A stretch of 64,000 nucleotides of DNA from Tamarix chinensis (GCA_030549775.1 CM060175.1:78524245-78588244), one strand, 5' to 3'; counted from the stretch's first letter, positions 48,094-61,789 are shown. The notes: generated by a model from the letters alone, not told the origin. Translations and numbers: made by a program.

Positions 48094-51000
48094 TATAATA
48101 CCCCCAAAATTTTATAGTCCTTGTTTTTGGTATTTAGTAATTTATTTGAAACATAATCTTTAAACATAACCTTTAATGTAAGAAAGAGTAATACTCTTCA
48201 AGTTTTCGACAATAAAGGGGTGTAAATCTGATTTAATGGATAGCCAACACATATATGAAAGTGTGTTAGACTCCCAAAGTTATAAAATGACCTTATGACC
48301 TATAATGGCTAACTAGTTTGCCATCCTCATTACAAAGTTACATCCCAACTTAACTATCTAGTTAGGAATTTTTGAAATCGGCATTCTATCTTAGCTGAAT
48401 TCAAAAATCCCCAATAGAAAAACCTTCATTCCCAACCCCTATACCTATCGTTTATGGGTAGAAATCATAAGATAGGACATTACATCAATCCCTAATGACA
48501 ACTAGCTAAAAATAACAAAAGCAAACAAACCATAAAATGGTTAACTACACTAATATCCCACCGGCACAATTAGGCATCCTTTTAACAAAAAAAAAACAAT
48601 GGTGTCAAGTTGCTACTTGAAGCCAATCAACCTAGACTTTGTAAGTGTTGATTGTCCCTTCCATTTTGTGCCCAAAGATTATGAAAATGATTGTTGCATG
48701 GCTACTGTGTGTGGCTTAGATTCTTGCAGAATTTTGGCTAGGTTTATAGTTAAGGTTTCGATCAATTGTGGTTGTTTTATGGGTTTGTGTGTGGTTGATC
48801 ATTCAAATAGGAAAAAAAACCATGTTGGGCTAAACAAGCCACGAGGGAAGAGGGTGGTTTGGTCGGCTTATACATGGCTTACGAGTTTAGCTAATAATTT
48901 TAGTCTAAGTTAGAAGCGGTGTAGCACCTTCAAATATAGAAAAATTAATTAACATGCCTGTATTTGTGGGGATGCTTCTGCATCAAAGTTCCATAATCAT
49001 GCTTTTATATCATAAAAATTTTACACTTACTAACCTACATCTTACACTTCTACCTAAGCACTTAAGTGAAGATTAAGTCAAATAATGCACTACCTTACCC
49101 TCCTCTCAATTTATTTGCATAACCATACTCTCTCCATATGCCCATATGACTCAATTTATTTCCATTATTTATACCACACGTAATTTCCCAACATTTTTTC
49201 ATCTCTTTTTCCTTCCTTTCCTAATTTATCGTATTCACATGTTACGAGCCAATTCTAACTCCCTTCCTCTTCAATCTTTCTTTTTTGCTTGGATTTGTTC
49301 CTTGCATATTTGTCTCCATTTGGCATACGTTCCTTTGTGTTTCGGTGGCATTTGATCACAAAAAATTTGATTGCTAACCATCTATTTTCACCGATTGTTA
49401 CTTCTATTAACTTGTCATTGCTGCAATTTTATGGCTTTCCTCTCCTATGATCTTTTATTTTTCTTATCCTTTAACTTCCCAGCACCTTAATCTCTATATC
49501 TTGGGTGGTTGTTGGTGATTTTTGATAAGCACATTTTATGCCTTATTTTAATGGTGTTAATCCTTGTATTTTCATTAATTTTCCTTTAAAAGTTCAATTT
49601 AACCTCTCTTTAACCACGTGTACTCACTTGGGATCGATCTTCATGAAAAGGGACAAAAAAGAGGTGATTTGAAGAGTTTTACAAGTAAAAATATCAACTG
49701 AATTTTTCACGTGAAATAACAAAAAACAACATCTGGTGTTTCAAGCACAACTTTTTCATCTAAGCTTTGATTAAATTGGTTTAAGTTGAATTGGAAATGT
49801 AAGATTGAGAGCTATAACTTTCATGTCTATCACTTTTTTTTTTCTAAATCAAGCAAAATAATGGTCAAAATTGCATTAAAAGTCGAAGTTGTCAGTCATA
49901 AAATGTTGGAAATTACCTGGGGATGAACAAAGGTCATTTGGAGCCACTAGAGCATCCATGGCGGTCTTGACCTTGAGATGAAAAAATTACAAATTTTCTC
50001 CAACTTATATCTTATAATCCTACTGACCTAATACGTGTTATTTTAGCCATTTTACACACGCACACCCCCTCTCTAACTTATATCCCATAGGGATTAATGA
50101 GTTAATTGCCTCCATCTTGAGATTCATAATTAGGTTTCTTAATTCATTTTCAATATCCATCCCCGTTGTCATCCATTAATTCCACAAATTTCATAAATTT
50201 GTGCTTTCAATCATTCAATCCATCTATAATTCATTCAATCCAATCATCATCTAACTTTAATTCATAAGTCTCTTACATCGATTTAGCTTCCACCGTAGGA
50301 TTTGCAATTTAGGGTTCCCATATCCATCTAAATTTAACCATTTCCAAGATTATTTAATTCATGGGTAAATTCCTTCAATTGATCTACTAAATCGTCAATT
50401 ATATCTTTACAAGCCCTTAATTTGTTAATCGCATGCTTCTATTTACGAAAAGGAGAATCCTAATAAAGCTAACATTTAAGTGGAGGAGTAGTGTTGTTCG
50501 CGCACGGAGGAAGATGAAGTCATCAACTGGGGGTCTTCCACTTGCCTTGTTTCACTTTGGTTTTCGGCCTTTTATTTTCCTACCTTATTATATGCCTTGT
50601 GTAATTAATTTACACATGAGGAGTGGCTAAATTATTATTATTATTTTATTAGGAATAAGATTAAAATCCTAGATCACGGTTTGAGGTTTTAATAATCATT
50701 TTTATATTTTTCTAATTGTCATGAGATTGTCTTTTAACTCTACTTTAATTGATATTGTTGATATGTGTGATATTATCAAGTATGACTTATATGGTGCATG
50801 CCTTGTTATGACCTTTTTTATAGTGACAACATATAGGATTATATTATTATTAGGTGACAATATAAGTATGTTATAATTCATTTGTATAAATTGCATATAG
50901 GTCAGATAACGATCCACCTAATAATTTTGTGATTCTAATTGGAGTAATGGAGTATCTAGATAAAAGTGGGTCAAATGTAAGAAATACAAATAGACACACT

Positions 51001-54000
51001 CGAGGTATTAGTTTGGCTACTTAAATCGATATCCTTCCACTTATTATTAATACATTGGATCTAACTAAATATATAAGCCACTTGTTGCAACTATACTAAT
51101 AAAATTCAATATGGTTTAATATTGATGTTTTACCGTAATAAAATTAATTAATGAAGTAATATAGGGTGTGTAGATCTGTATTTGGCTTGCAACTTGGCCG
51201 ATCTCTTTTTTGTGAATAATAGGTGGCATATTTTTTTGTTATTATTATCTTAACCTAATCTAGTAGTGGAAATCAATTTCGCGACACCTTTTTCATATTT
51301 ACATTTATTCACATTTTCTTACTTTATTTTGGATTTATTATTTTCTATTTTAATTTTCCATAACTGTATTTTTCTTATTAGTTGTTTGTATGCAAATTAT
51401 GGTCTTTTATTTTGTTATTTGCGTGCTACCTAGACTTAGATAAACTCTTTCATTCCCCTGCCTATAGAGATACACTTTATACCAATACTATAATCGACAA
51501 CAATATGGTTTAAATTATGTACCGACTACAATCACACACAAGTTTTTCCCTTTACTCCTCTCATTTTGTTATTGCCAACCACTATACTTTCCTTTATTTT
51601 TCTCCACTATTTGGATTGCTTGCAATCCTAATTTCCTTTAGCTTATATCCTATATATTTTTTAATGCAGGGATTTAAGGTTTGGTGAAAGTTGGATTATA
51701 ATCTTGTTTTCTTGGTGAAACATGCGGTTAAAATTTAAGAGTATTTTTTCTTAAAGATTACTAAGTTATGAAATATATTTTTCTCTTTAAATGTATAACT
51801 TATGCTTTTATGTTTTATTATATTTTATTAGCAATATCTATCATGGTTAGATGTATGTGTTAGCTTGCAAATTGTTATTTAGGAAATATCATGAAAAGCA
51901 TTCAATTTATGCCATAAATTCATGCTAGTGGCATGTTTGATTTCCCTCATTTGTTTTGGTGCAAATTTGTACGTATTGATTGGGTTTTATGGTTCATTTA
52001 AGGTACCAAAAGAAATATTAGGATATCTAATTTACCACACATTTTTTGGATCTTGAAAATCTTATAAGTATATAAAAGGTTATGGTAAAAGTGGCACAAG
52101 GTGTCAAATGTGTCAAAATACTAAAACCAGTCATATACTCATTAAATTAGGGTTATTTTTATCCATATGGTGCGAAATTTTAAATCATTGGTTTACCATT
52201 ATATTTCTCATGGTTTTTAATTAAACTTTCTTATATAATTTTTCTTGATTTGGAGTGGTTTAGAACTAGTTATTGTTTTTTCAAGTTTAGAAGGGTTTCA
52301 ACTATTTAAGGGATGTCTGTGTCTTTTTATATGATTTCTATGATTTTTTTTAAAAAGTGTGATTTAAAATGTTACATATATGTTTTTTTTATGGCATGTA
52401 CGATAAGTATGCGGATTATGGTATGCTGGTTATACATGATAAGGGCATTATGTGTTAAATGAACTTAAGGAATAATATGACTAGCCGAGGTAATAATGTT
52501 GGTTTGGTCATTTCACATCATCTTATAATTTCTATATAATTGTTAATTATGTTTAATATTCCTAATTGAGTATGTCTGAGTCATTGTTTGAATATATCTT
52601 ATGAATAATATGATTTTTGGCATTAAAATAACATAAATTGAGCATAGAAAACCCTAAGAGTCAAATCGTCATTTTATGTGCTTAATTTTAAGTTTAAATT
52701 TTATATTTGGTTTAATCATGTTTAATATGAAATATTTAGGCATTGCTTGATTTTGGTACATTAATGAACTTAATAGGTGATTTTATGGCATATGTGAGAA
52801 TTAGGATTTGTCTAAGGGCATTCTAATCTTTTCACATATTAGATAGTATTCTTATTACTTGTTTGGCCTTAGAATAACCCTAAGGGTATTTTTAGACATA
52901 TACCTAAATTGGATGTGTGATTTGTGGTATTGATTGATGTTTTATTTGTTAATCAGATTAAAGTTCTTAAGGTCTTCGATTGTTATTATGATATATGGCA
53001 TGCTTTATGTAATTAACCTTATTGTATCTCTACTCACATTGTTACTTTACAATTGTGGATATGAATTCATATAATGAGTGAAATGTTATAAGTAAATGAT
53101 ATTATTAAGCATTTTAATTTAATTCTATAAGTGATTATAATTATCTAGAAATGCTATAAGTGTTAAAGTAGTCTTATCTCATTAAAGTAAATTGTAATGA
53201 CAAGTGTGTCTTAATGACAAATAAACCTTAATGGCAAGTGATACATGACATTTGAAGTGAAAGTGCATTGTAAATGAAGCGGTTGAATGCACAATGCTGT
53301 TATGAGTGAAATGTTAAGGGTGACCTTAGGTGCTAAGTGTTTATATATGGATATTGAGCAAGACATTGATATTAAAAGCAGAAGAACATTTGAGTCAAGA
53401 CCGAGAAATACTAGTGTTAGTAACCTGATTTTGCCTAGACTATAGTGACCTTTGATCTATCGTATGTAAGTCCAAACCACCAACCAACAGAAGGTACACA
53501 TATTTAGGGATCAGACATCTAATTTACAATTTGTATGAATGTTCTACCTGGGGTGGTAATTTTCTATCCACATGAATATAAATGTTGTCCATGTACTTTA
53601 TGCCCCAGCAAAGTTCGTTCCATTAGAAATATAATAACGAGGTTCCTACTCTTAAAGTGAACAAGTAATCGATCATGTGTGATTACTAAGTAAATTCTAT
53701 AATATGACCTTCCTTTGAGATTTATCTTTAGTATCATATGTATGATTGTATATCCTTATAACTGCATTAATGGTTGTAGGTTGTTATATTACATGATACT
53801 ATGTGTTATACTATGTCTTTTAAAAAAGACTAGCATGTTATATCTGCCAAGTGATCATATTACTTAGTATATTTCGTAGTGGCTACCTTGTTTAAGACCA
53901 CTATTTATAAAAATGAGTAGGTGCCACTTGCTATTTTGTAAGTGTTTGTTGATATCAATGTTTTTGGTGTAATGCCTGTGGACTTGCGGACCTGTGGTGA

Positions 54001-54265
54001 GTATTATTATTAGATTAAGGAGTAGTACTATGGTTGTCTGGACCTTTTCTTTAGACTTTTAGTCATCTGTTTTCCTTACTTTTGTCTCTTTTGTCTTATT
54101 TTATAATTGTGTATTATTTGAAATTAAGTGAATCCCACACTTAGTCACTAAGTACAAGTTATTTGTTAGCATTGCCTCCGGCATAAATTTGGTATAAGAA
54201 GCATGCTTTTTATACTAGATGTTGCAGTAATAACCTACCCGTTCATTTTTGTCTTCCGCAAAAAA
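48094..54265 (+). repeat. Probable old Del-like gypsy LTR, split by another LTR
   Basis: Begins with TATAATACCCCCAAAATTTT, like the start of the LTR at 4756. It has a C/T-rich leader broken at 49522 and resumed at 51541, a splice-acceptor-like TTTTTTAATGCAG at about 51657-51669, the hairpin-repeat relative GTTCCATTAG...AATAACGAGG at about 53615-53645, and ends near GTAATAACCTACCC...CTTCCGC (54228-54259), which resembles the last 100 bases of the other two LTRs. Without the 2-kb insert it would be about 4.15 kb, within their size range. Its terminal TTACA is lost. No gene is supported here; the 104-aa frame at 48599-48913 is unrecognised. Confidence 0.5.
49523..51540 (+). repeat. Putative solo LTR of a Tat/Athila-like gypsy element
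   Basis: Starts TGATAAGCACATTTTATGCC and ends CACACACA after CATTCCCCTGCCTATAGAGA and AATCGACAAC, a start and end type I associate with plant Tat/Athila LTRs. The flanks ATTTT and AGTTT agree in four of five bases. It interrupts the C/T-rich leader of the surrounding LTR. No internal coding sequence is present. Confidence 0.5.
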
Positions 54266-54547
54266 ATCTTTAAAGGAAACTTTATAGTTTGTGGAAATGG
54301 AGAGGCTACGTATAGAGATAACACGTTCGAAAATACCTATTAGTCATTGCAGGTTTTCTTTTAAAACACAATTTTCTAATAGTAAAAGTGACTCGGTACT
54401 ATAAGGAAAATTTCAAAACTATTATTAACTATTAAATAATTTATTTACATAAATTAAGATAGGCATCCTAGAATGACATTATACATCATTTTATTATAAG
54501 ATATTAATTTTCCTAACGATGTCGTATTAAGCAACCAACAAGCTGCA

Positions 54548-57500
54548 TGTAACACCCCCAAATTTCACTCCTGAAAAAATTTTTTTTTGAAAGAATAAAG
54601 CGGAAGCTAGGAGCGAATTTGGAAAATGTTACCGCCACATCTAACACAAGATAAATGTCAACCATCTATCTCATGTTAGATGTAAGGCTAAAACCTATCA
54701 AACAATTAAATCTGAATTTTAAAGCATAACAGCGTTACGAGAAATTAAAAGTCAATTACAGAATCCTTGGAAATTTAAATACAATACTTGCAACTTCCAA
54801 AGGTGAATACAATTAAACCAAATAAATCCCGAAGGATAAATATCCGGATCGCCTACTCACTCAGGTCAAGCCTTCCACCCCAAAACAGTATCCGATCATA
54901 ACCTGCATAAGAGGTCTGCTCCCCACCATCGGTGGATCATCACAGGACCCATTCAACCAGTGTAGTATCAGTACGGGTCCAATAATGAGTAAGTCTCGCT
55001 AACCTACCTTATAGGAGAGATATCATTAAGTGCATATTAAATTATAGTACAATACGCTAATACAATAACATACATACTCAAACCCACATCACAAGTCCTA
55101 CCACACACATATAATAACATGCGAAACATATGTAATATCTTAAACCGATAAGAGATTCAGATAAACCAACCAGGCATTTATGGACAATGCCGAACCAAAC
55201 CAATTGGGCATTTAGCCTCGCGGACATTACTTAGGGACATGTCCAGCCCCGATCGAGTAGACTCATTATTTAAATCTCTGATAAATATAGTCAATTCACA
55301 CCATAGTCTTTATCAATTCATGTGAGTGCGGGAACCCCACTATTATAGCCGGTGGAACGGTCATGAGGGTCATGCCCTGCCACTATTTTAGCCGGTGGAC
55401 CGGTCATGAGGGTAACATACCCTGCCACTATTATTCGCCGGTGGACCGGTCTGGCCCCGACTCACATGATGTTTCACTGTAATTACTTCGTATCTTTCCA
55501 AGGTCTTATCGTTATTACGTTCGGTTTGTTGAGCACGGAATCCCCCACTATTATAGCCGGTGGACCGGTCATGAGGGTAACATACCCTGCCACTATTATT
55601 GCCGGTGGACCGGTCATGTAGGGCACCCCGGCCCTAGCCACTATTATTCGCCGGTGGACCGGTCTGGGTCCGGCTCAACATCTTTCTCTTTAAGTGATTA
55701 GTGTCTTAACATATCTTATTTGAAAGAATTACCCTTGACATGCATGGCTAACTATATCCACACTTATCCTCCCAGGAGAGCCTGTCCCATATCTTGGGAC
55801 TCTTGCGCCCCTTATCATACCTCGATATCCATTCCCCTTTACACTTACACATAATGAAAGCCAACTCTTAAGGGTGTGAGTTAAGGCCCAACACCTCATG
55901 ACATCCACTCCACATGCTATCTCCCTCTAGGGTTTCCCTTGGAAACCCTAATTGGACCTATGTGGCCCAACTTTCTCTCACTTACACTACCATTACTCCA
56001 TTTATCGTCTCACTCCCCATCTCATTTAGATCAAAACCCAAATCATATCGCTTCACCCCTCGATTCCACATGTGACCGAAAAACCCTAGTTGGTCCCTTC
56101 AACCCTAGCACCTTTCTTCTCCCACAAGTAACTCCTCTCTTTTTCACCCAATATCTCTTCTCTTCCATGACACCCACAATCACCCCTTATACAACAATTC
56201 CCACTCTTAACCCATACTCCACTCTCCCTTAATCATTTTTACTTCCACATTTCCTAGATTACTACTTTCTCCCAAAACCCTAATCGGGTCCCTTATACAC
56301 CCCTACAGCAACCTACGTATTATTTTTCATCCCAAGTCTCCAAACACTCCACAACCCTCTCCCTTTAGCTGATTTACACCTTAATACAACTTTTCTCACG
56401 TAACGATCATCCCCATGCAAGCTTCATCCAACCCATGCAAACTCTCGAAGTTCCCATGCAAACCCTAAAATTTCCATGCATGGTTCTCATCTCTTATTCC
56501 CTTTGGTCAACCTTATACCCCCCTTTAGCAGTTCACTTCCCATTTATTTCTTTTATCATTTCATCTCCATGTCATAATAATAATTACCCTAACATGCATG
56601 TCCTAGAGGGTTAATTCACGCCGCAACACATCATAATCACCACGTATGGATATCACATTCGTTTCATGAGAAAACACATACCACGTACCTCAACTCCAAG
56701 CTGCGCTACGCATAAAACACGTTAGGGATAATCATGTGATACACAACAAGACATGATATATATATACAAGGCACTCAAGGCATACAAGTCACATAACACG
56801 CAAGAACCTTAGCCACATCCTTACGAAACACCCATAAGTGGAGGTAAGTAGAAACTTACCTGGATCCGAAGCTAGCTAAGCAAATTGAAAAAGAGGGAGA
56901 GCTATCGAAGGCTCAACAATCCACGAGAAAGTTTTCCTAGGTCGCCGATAGAAATCGGAACTAGGTTAGAAACTATCTTATCAATCAACAATTCAATTAT
57001 AAATAAATCAACACAAATAGACACAAACAACCTTTCTTGAAAAACGTACATAAAACCTATGACTTGTGAGCGTAGCTCGATTAAGATTTAAAATTAAATA
57101 TTAACCAAATCGGATTAACACTCATCACTTGGGACATTTCAAATTGATTTGGAATACCGGGAAAGAATAATAGATTATAAGCTATTTTATCAAAAATGAC
57201 TCATTCATTAGGTTTTACAATCCAAAGGACAACCAACCATTTGCATAGAACCAAAACCAACCCGATAAGATAAAAACATAATTCAAATGATTTAAAGTCA
57301 AATATGGAAAACGATTAGGTAAAAGAAGCACAACAAAAATCAATTTATAAAACACTCCCCGAAGATTAGGGTTTTAGGCCCGAAAATACAATTCAGTTGA
57401 ATTCTATTAATTTAATCAAATTGGATATTTAGATATGCAATTAAACATATTTTATAACATATTAAATAATCAATTTATCAAAACCAATAAAAGGAATACC

Positions 57501-59139
57501 CAATTCAGCATAATTAGGGTTTTTGGACCCGGAACGCAAATCCGATCAATTCTTGCTAAAATATATAAATTGACGGTTCAGAAATGTAATTAATTATGTC
57601 CTAATATAAATTGTATAGTCAATTGAATAAAACGACCCGATTACACAATCCAATTTGGACCCGTAAGAGTTTTGCCCTAAAAAACCAATTCCGATTAATT
57701 ATGCACAATTTTTCCAAATCAATACTTCCGATATGAAATTAAATACATTCCAAACGATATTATAAAATCAATTGAGCGAAACGACTCAATTACGCAACCC
57801 AATTTCATTACACAAGAATTTTGACCTAGGAATCGAATTCCGATAAATTATGCATAAATTTCTCAAATTGACGGTTCCGACATGAAATTAGATACATTTA
57901 AAAACATATTGTATAATCAATTTATCCAAAATACCAAATCGAACAGATCCGAAAAAATTTGGGCATAACCCGGCCTAAAATTCAATTTCCCAAATTTTCA
58001 ACACAAACCATACAATTAACATATCCAAATCAATCTTACAGCACATATATACATAATACAACAATTAATTTAGCTTATCACAAGCTAAATCACACTCAAT
58101 TAATCAAATTCAATATTAGGGTTTTCGAAAATTTATACCCAACGGAAATCAACGAATCGGGACAAGGGAAGGCCGGAGAAGCTTCGTCGGAGGCCGGAGG
58201 TGGCTCGCCGGTCGTCGCCCGAGCTCGCCATGGTCGGACGGCGGCAAGACCTGCTGCGGTCGCTGCTCCTGCGCGCAGTCGCTACTGGGGCGTCGGTTGT
58301 CGCCGCTGCAGTCGAGCATGCTGTTGTTACGCTGCTTCGGCTGTTGCTGCAGCGTCACCGAAGGTCGACAGACGAGGCGGCGCAAGGAGGAGCTGGGAAG
58401 GAGGTGGCGGCTGGCTAGGGTTGCGGGAGTAGAGGGCTGCGAACAGGGAGTCGGGGTAGCAGAGGGAAGAGAAGAGAAGAGAAGAGAGGAGAAGAAGGAA
58501 AAGGGAGAGGGGGTCGGGGGCCGGGCTGGGTTCTTTTTTTTTTTTTTTTTTTTTAACAAATACTCATACAAAATAAAATACTAAGTGTTTAAAATTATTA
58601 TTGAAAGATTTTATCTAAAATTCATTAAACCAAAATTTATTTCAAAACGATCTAAACGCTTGAAATAAATAAAAGCTACATAAATTAAAAACATTTTCGG
58701 AAGAATTTACCAACGAACATAAAAATTTGTATTATTTACGGAAATATATTATAAGACCCTGAAATAATATTCAAAAACCTATAATAAAATATTTAAGTCA
58801 AATTCTAATAAATCAAGACTAATTTTAATAATTTCCGAAATCGGTTTTCTGCAAACTAAAAAGCGTAGAACGGAAGAAAATTAATTTCAAAAAGAAATTC
58901 TTAAATAAGTTCCGAAAATATTTTTAATTTAAACTTTCCCAAAATATTACATTCAATTAATTAAAACGTGATTAAATTTTACTTTCCGAAAATGATTAAT
59001 TACATTCAATTATGAATTTAAAATCGTCAATAAATCCATAAAACGAATCAAAATTAAAATAATTAAATATTTGCGTCAAATTACGTAAATCAAATCATTA
59101 AACTTAATAATTTGGATTTTAAAAATACGGGGTATTACA
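54548..59139 (-). repeat. Solo Del/Tekay-like gypsy LTR, 4592 bp, with perfect TSD
   Basis: Bounded by TGTAACACCCCC and GGGGTATTACA and flanked on both sides by the identical 5-mer CTGCA (54543-54547 and 59140-59144). This is the signature of an LTR left by recombination between the two LTRs of one element. Read on the minus strand it starts TGTAATACCCCG, has a GC-rich C/T leader (58560-58150), a strong splice-donor-like CAGGTAAGT (near 56862) and ends AAATTTGGGGGTGTTACA, paralleling the LTR at 4756-8105. Frames at 55406-55621, 55939-56232 and 57959-58584 lie within it and are not host genes. Confidence 0.92.
55340..55675 (-). repeat. Six-unit hairpin repeat array inside the solo LTR
   Basis: Six units share CCACTATTAT, one to three variable bases, then GCCGGTGGACCGGTC. 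They fall in two blocks of three (from about 55340, 55381, 55425 and from 55545, 55589, 55637), each block running in the same order of tails (ATGAGGGTCATGCCCTG or similar, ATGAGGGTAAC or similar, TGG-C/T-CC). CCGG-TGGA-CCGG can fold as a small hairpin. Confidence 0.85.
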
Positions 59140-59205
59140 CTGCATTGTGAGAATAAAATTAAGGCATAAAAAATGGCATTTGCTAGAAAATATAAAATAT
59201 ACCAA

Positions 59206-59443
59206 GGGCTTGTTTGGTATGGAAGTAATAGAGGTGGAAAAAATTCCCCCTATTTTATGTCTTTTATATTAAATATTTAATAATAATAAATATGCTTTTA
59301 ATAAAATACCCATTTTAAATTAAATTAAGATTTAAAATGAATATTTATTAGAATAAAAATATTTAATTTTAATTAAATTATACAAGATATATAAAATATA
59401 ATAATAATTTTTCTATCTCTATTACCCCTGTTTAAACGAGCAC
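59206..59443. mobile_element. MITE-like element, family D, 238 bp
   Basis: GGGCTTGTTTGGTATGGAAG and, inverted from the right, GTGCTCGTTTAAACAGGGGT, each followed by TAATAGAG(G/A)(T/A)..GAAAAA, form terminal inverted repeats of about 40 imperfect bases. The GGGC(T/C)TGTTTGG start is frequent in PIF/Harbinger (Tourist) MITEs; flanks CAA and TAA might be a decayed TSD. Confidence 0.65.
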
Positions 59444-59449
59444 TAACTA

Positions 59450-60897
59450 CCATGAGGACGATTCACGTTAATCACGTGGTTTGGTTGATTATTAACTTTA
59501 TATATGAGGTTTTAAATGTTCATTACGTGGTCTTCAAGATTAGTCTGATTTATCTGGCAATCTTGTCATTAACGCTTCGCAGCTTTCCGTCCAATTAAGG
59601 TAGAACTTTTCCAAGAATCCAAAAATATCCTTCTCTATCAACCATATCAAATTATGGGTTTATTCGGTATTTAGTAGATAGCTTACAGTAATTAGTAAAT
59701 TATATTCGCAGTTAGTTAATATCATATTTATATTAGTTGATTTAACTAACATATAATATTAGTTGTCTATATAATTGTTTGATAATATTTGATGATTTTA
59801 GTAGTTATTAGGGGATGAAAAATATAAATGACACCAAAAAAATTAATTTAAGATAAGCTAATTCAAATCATTCATATATTAAATTTTTTCAAAAATAGCT
59901 TTTTCTTTCCAAATATTTAATTTGAAAAAATTATTTTTCAAATATTGAAATTAGAGATGTAATATAGTCAAACTTTTAATATATCTCAAACCCATTTATT
60001 ACCGAATAGAGTCTATAAGTCATATTTTGACTTCTCACACATAATCTCGCGGCACCTCATCCTCTGTTAACCTCCTTTTTCCTATTCAACCTATGCTTTT
60101 AAGTGCCGACTCTCCCTCCCCCACAAAAAAATATATCTTTGCATTTATTTTATAAATTTAATTATGTTGTTTTTATGAATTATTTCATTATTTTTATGTA
60201 ATTTGTTCACATGTTTGGATTTTCCTTAAAAAAGTATATTTAACACCATTGCAATTTTTTTTGGTATTTGTCACACAATAAAATATTCCATTCGTCATAT
60301 AATTTTTAAACATATATATTAAAAAATATTAAATTTTAGGATAAATGGTACATAAATTTATTATACTGTCAATATTAGAATTTAAGTAATTTAATTATTA
60401 TGAATACATTAATTCGATGAAATATAATAAATTAAGAAATATAAGAATAAATATTTGTTGAAGTATGAAATATAACTTATATCACAAAATAAGAGTATAA
60501 AAATTAATGATCATCTATTATAAAATGGATAAAGTACTAATTTTGACTATAAATTTGATTATTTAATGAAAAAAGGACATTAGTAATGTTATTGGGCAGT
60601 GATGTTAAAAGTCATGTTAATAAAGTTAATGCACAAAACTTGTATTATTATGCCAACTCAAAACATTAAATTTAAATTTAGATGGAAAATCCAAAACTTA
60701 GCCCAAAAAACACAATCGATGCAGGAACATATGCCGGATAAGTTTAACTCGGATGACAACATATTAATATTTCAAAATCCGGCAGCAAACGTATCAAATC
60801 ATAAATCAGTGGGTCAGCCCTCAAATTATACAAAAAATATGTATCAATGAAAAGGAAAGTATCAAAACACGCGCACACACACAAGTATCCTTCTAAT
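59450..60897. other. Gene-free AT-rich interval
   Basis: No coding or RNA gene recognised. The frame at 60599-60850 (83 aa) has no motif I know. Confidence 0.4.
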
Positions 60898-61390
60898 AGC
60901 ATTCACATTACTATTTTAAATTTAAGATATTTAATTATACCATATAATTATTTTCTCTCTCATCCAATTAGAATTTTTTTAATATTTATTTTAAATTTAA
61001 TTCTCTACTTTACTTTATACTACATCAAATTTACAACACCTAATTATTTTGATTAATTACATTACTAATTATTTATATTTCATATTATTTAATTTTTAAT
61101 TTATATTAATATATAAATATCAATTAATAATCTTATACAACCAAATTTGATTAAAAATAATTTACAAATAATTTTAATAATAATAACTATTTTTTTAAAA
61201 AATAAAAAATATCTCATATATATTTTAATGGTAAATATTAATTTAAATATATAGTAAATACGCATCAATTTTTACACTTTAAATACCTTAAATTGTTACA
61301 ATAACTTTAAACGTAAATTAATTTTTCTATAATTGCAATCATTTTTTCAAATTTAAATACCTAAAAATTAAAATAGAAAAGCTTTATTTC
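60898..61390. mobile_element. MITE-like element, family B copy 2, decayed
   Basis: Aligns with 25531-26036: TAGCATTCACATTACTATTT at the left against GCATCTGCAGTGCTATCTTT, a shared TTTATATTAATATATAAATA core, and AAAAAATATCTCATATA. The right terminal repeat is largely lost. Confidence 0.5.
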
Positions 61391-61409
61391 TCCCATTACA
61401 TACAACATA

Positions 61410-61783
61410 CAGGCTGTGATGCACGGGGACGGCAATTAGGTGTCGTCCCTCTGTTCCAGAAACGTCCCCGTCCCGAAAACTCTTCGGAAACGTTTCCTAA
61501 TTAAAAATTATATTAAAATTATTTAATTAATACTTTTATTAAAAAATATTATTTAATTAATATTTTAATTAAAATTAACTTATATAAGAACTAATTTTAG
61601 AAATTTTGTATTTTTCTCTCTTAATTTTAATATATTTAATCTATTTTTAAAAAAAAATATATAATATGTATATATATATATAATTTTTTTGACGTTTCCT
61701 GTCGTTTCTATTTCTTAAATTTTTAAAAAATGTTGTTTCCGCACTTCATTCCGTCTTCGTTTCCCCGTCCCCGTTCAACACTG
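61410..61783. mobile_element. Possible hAT-like MITE with CGGGGACGG termini
   Basis: Left CAGGCTGTGATGCACGGGGA and inverted right CAGTGTTGAACGGGGACGGG agree in spaced positions. Further in, GAAACGTCCCCGTCCCG at the left answers GAAACGACAGGAAACGTC at the right. No 8-bp target duplication was found at these ends, so the class is tentative. Confidence 0.5.
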
Positions 61784-61789
61784 CGTACT

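Noticed and set aside
57959..58584. Overlapping frames of 70-157 aa in a GC-rich stretch
   Set aside because: They lie in the matching leader of the solo LTR; several frames overlap on both strands, and the sequence is low complexity (Arg/Ala/Ser/Pro) with a poly(T) run.
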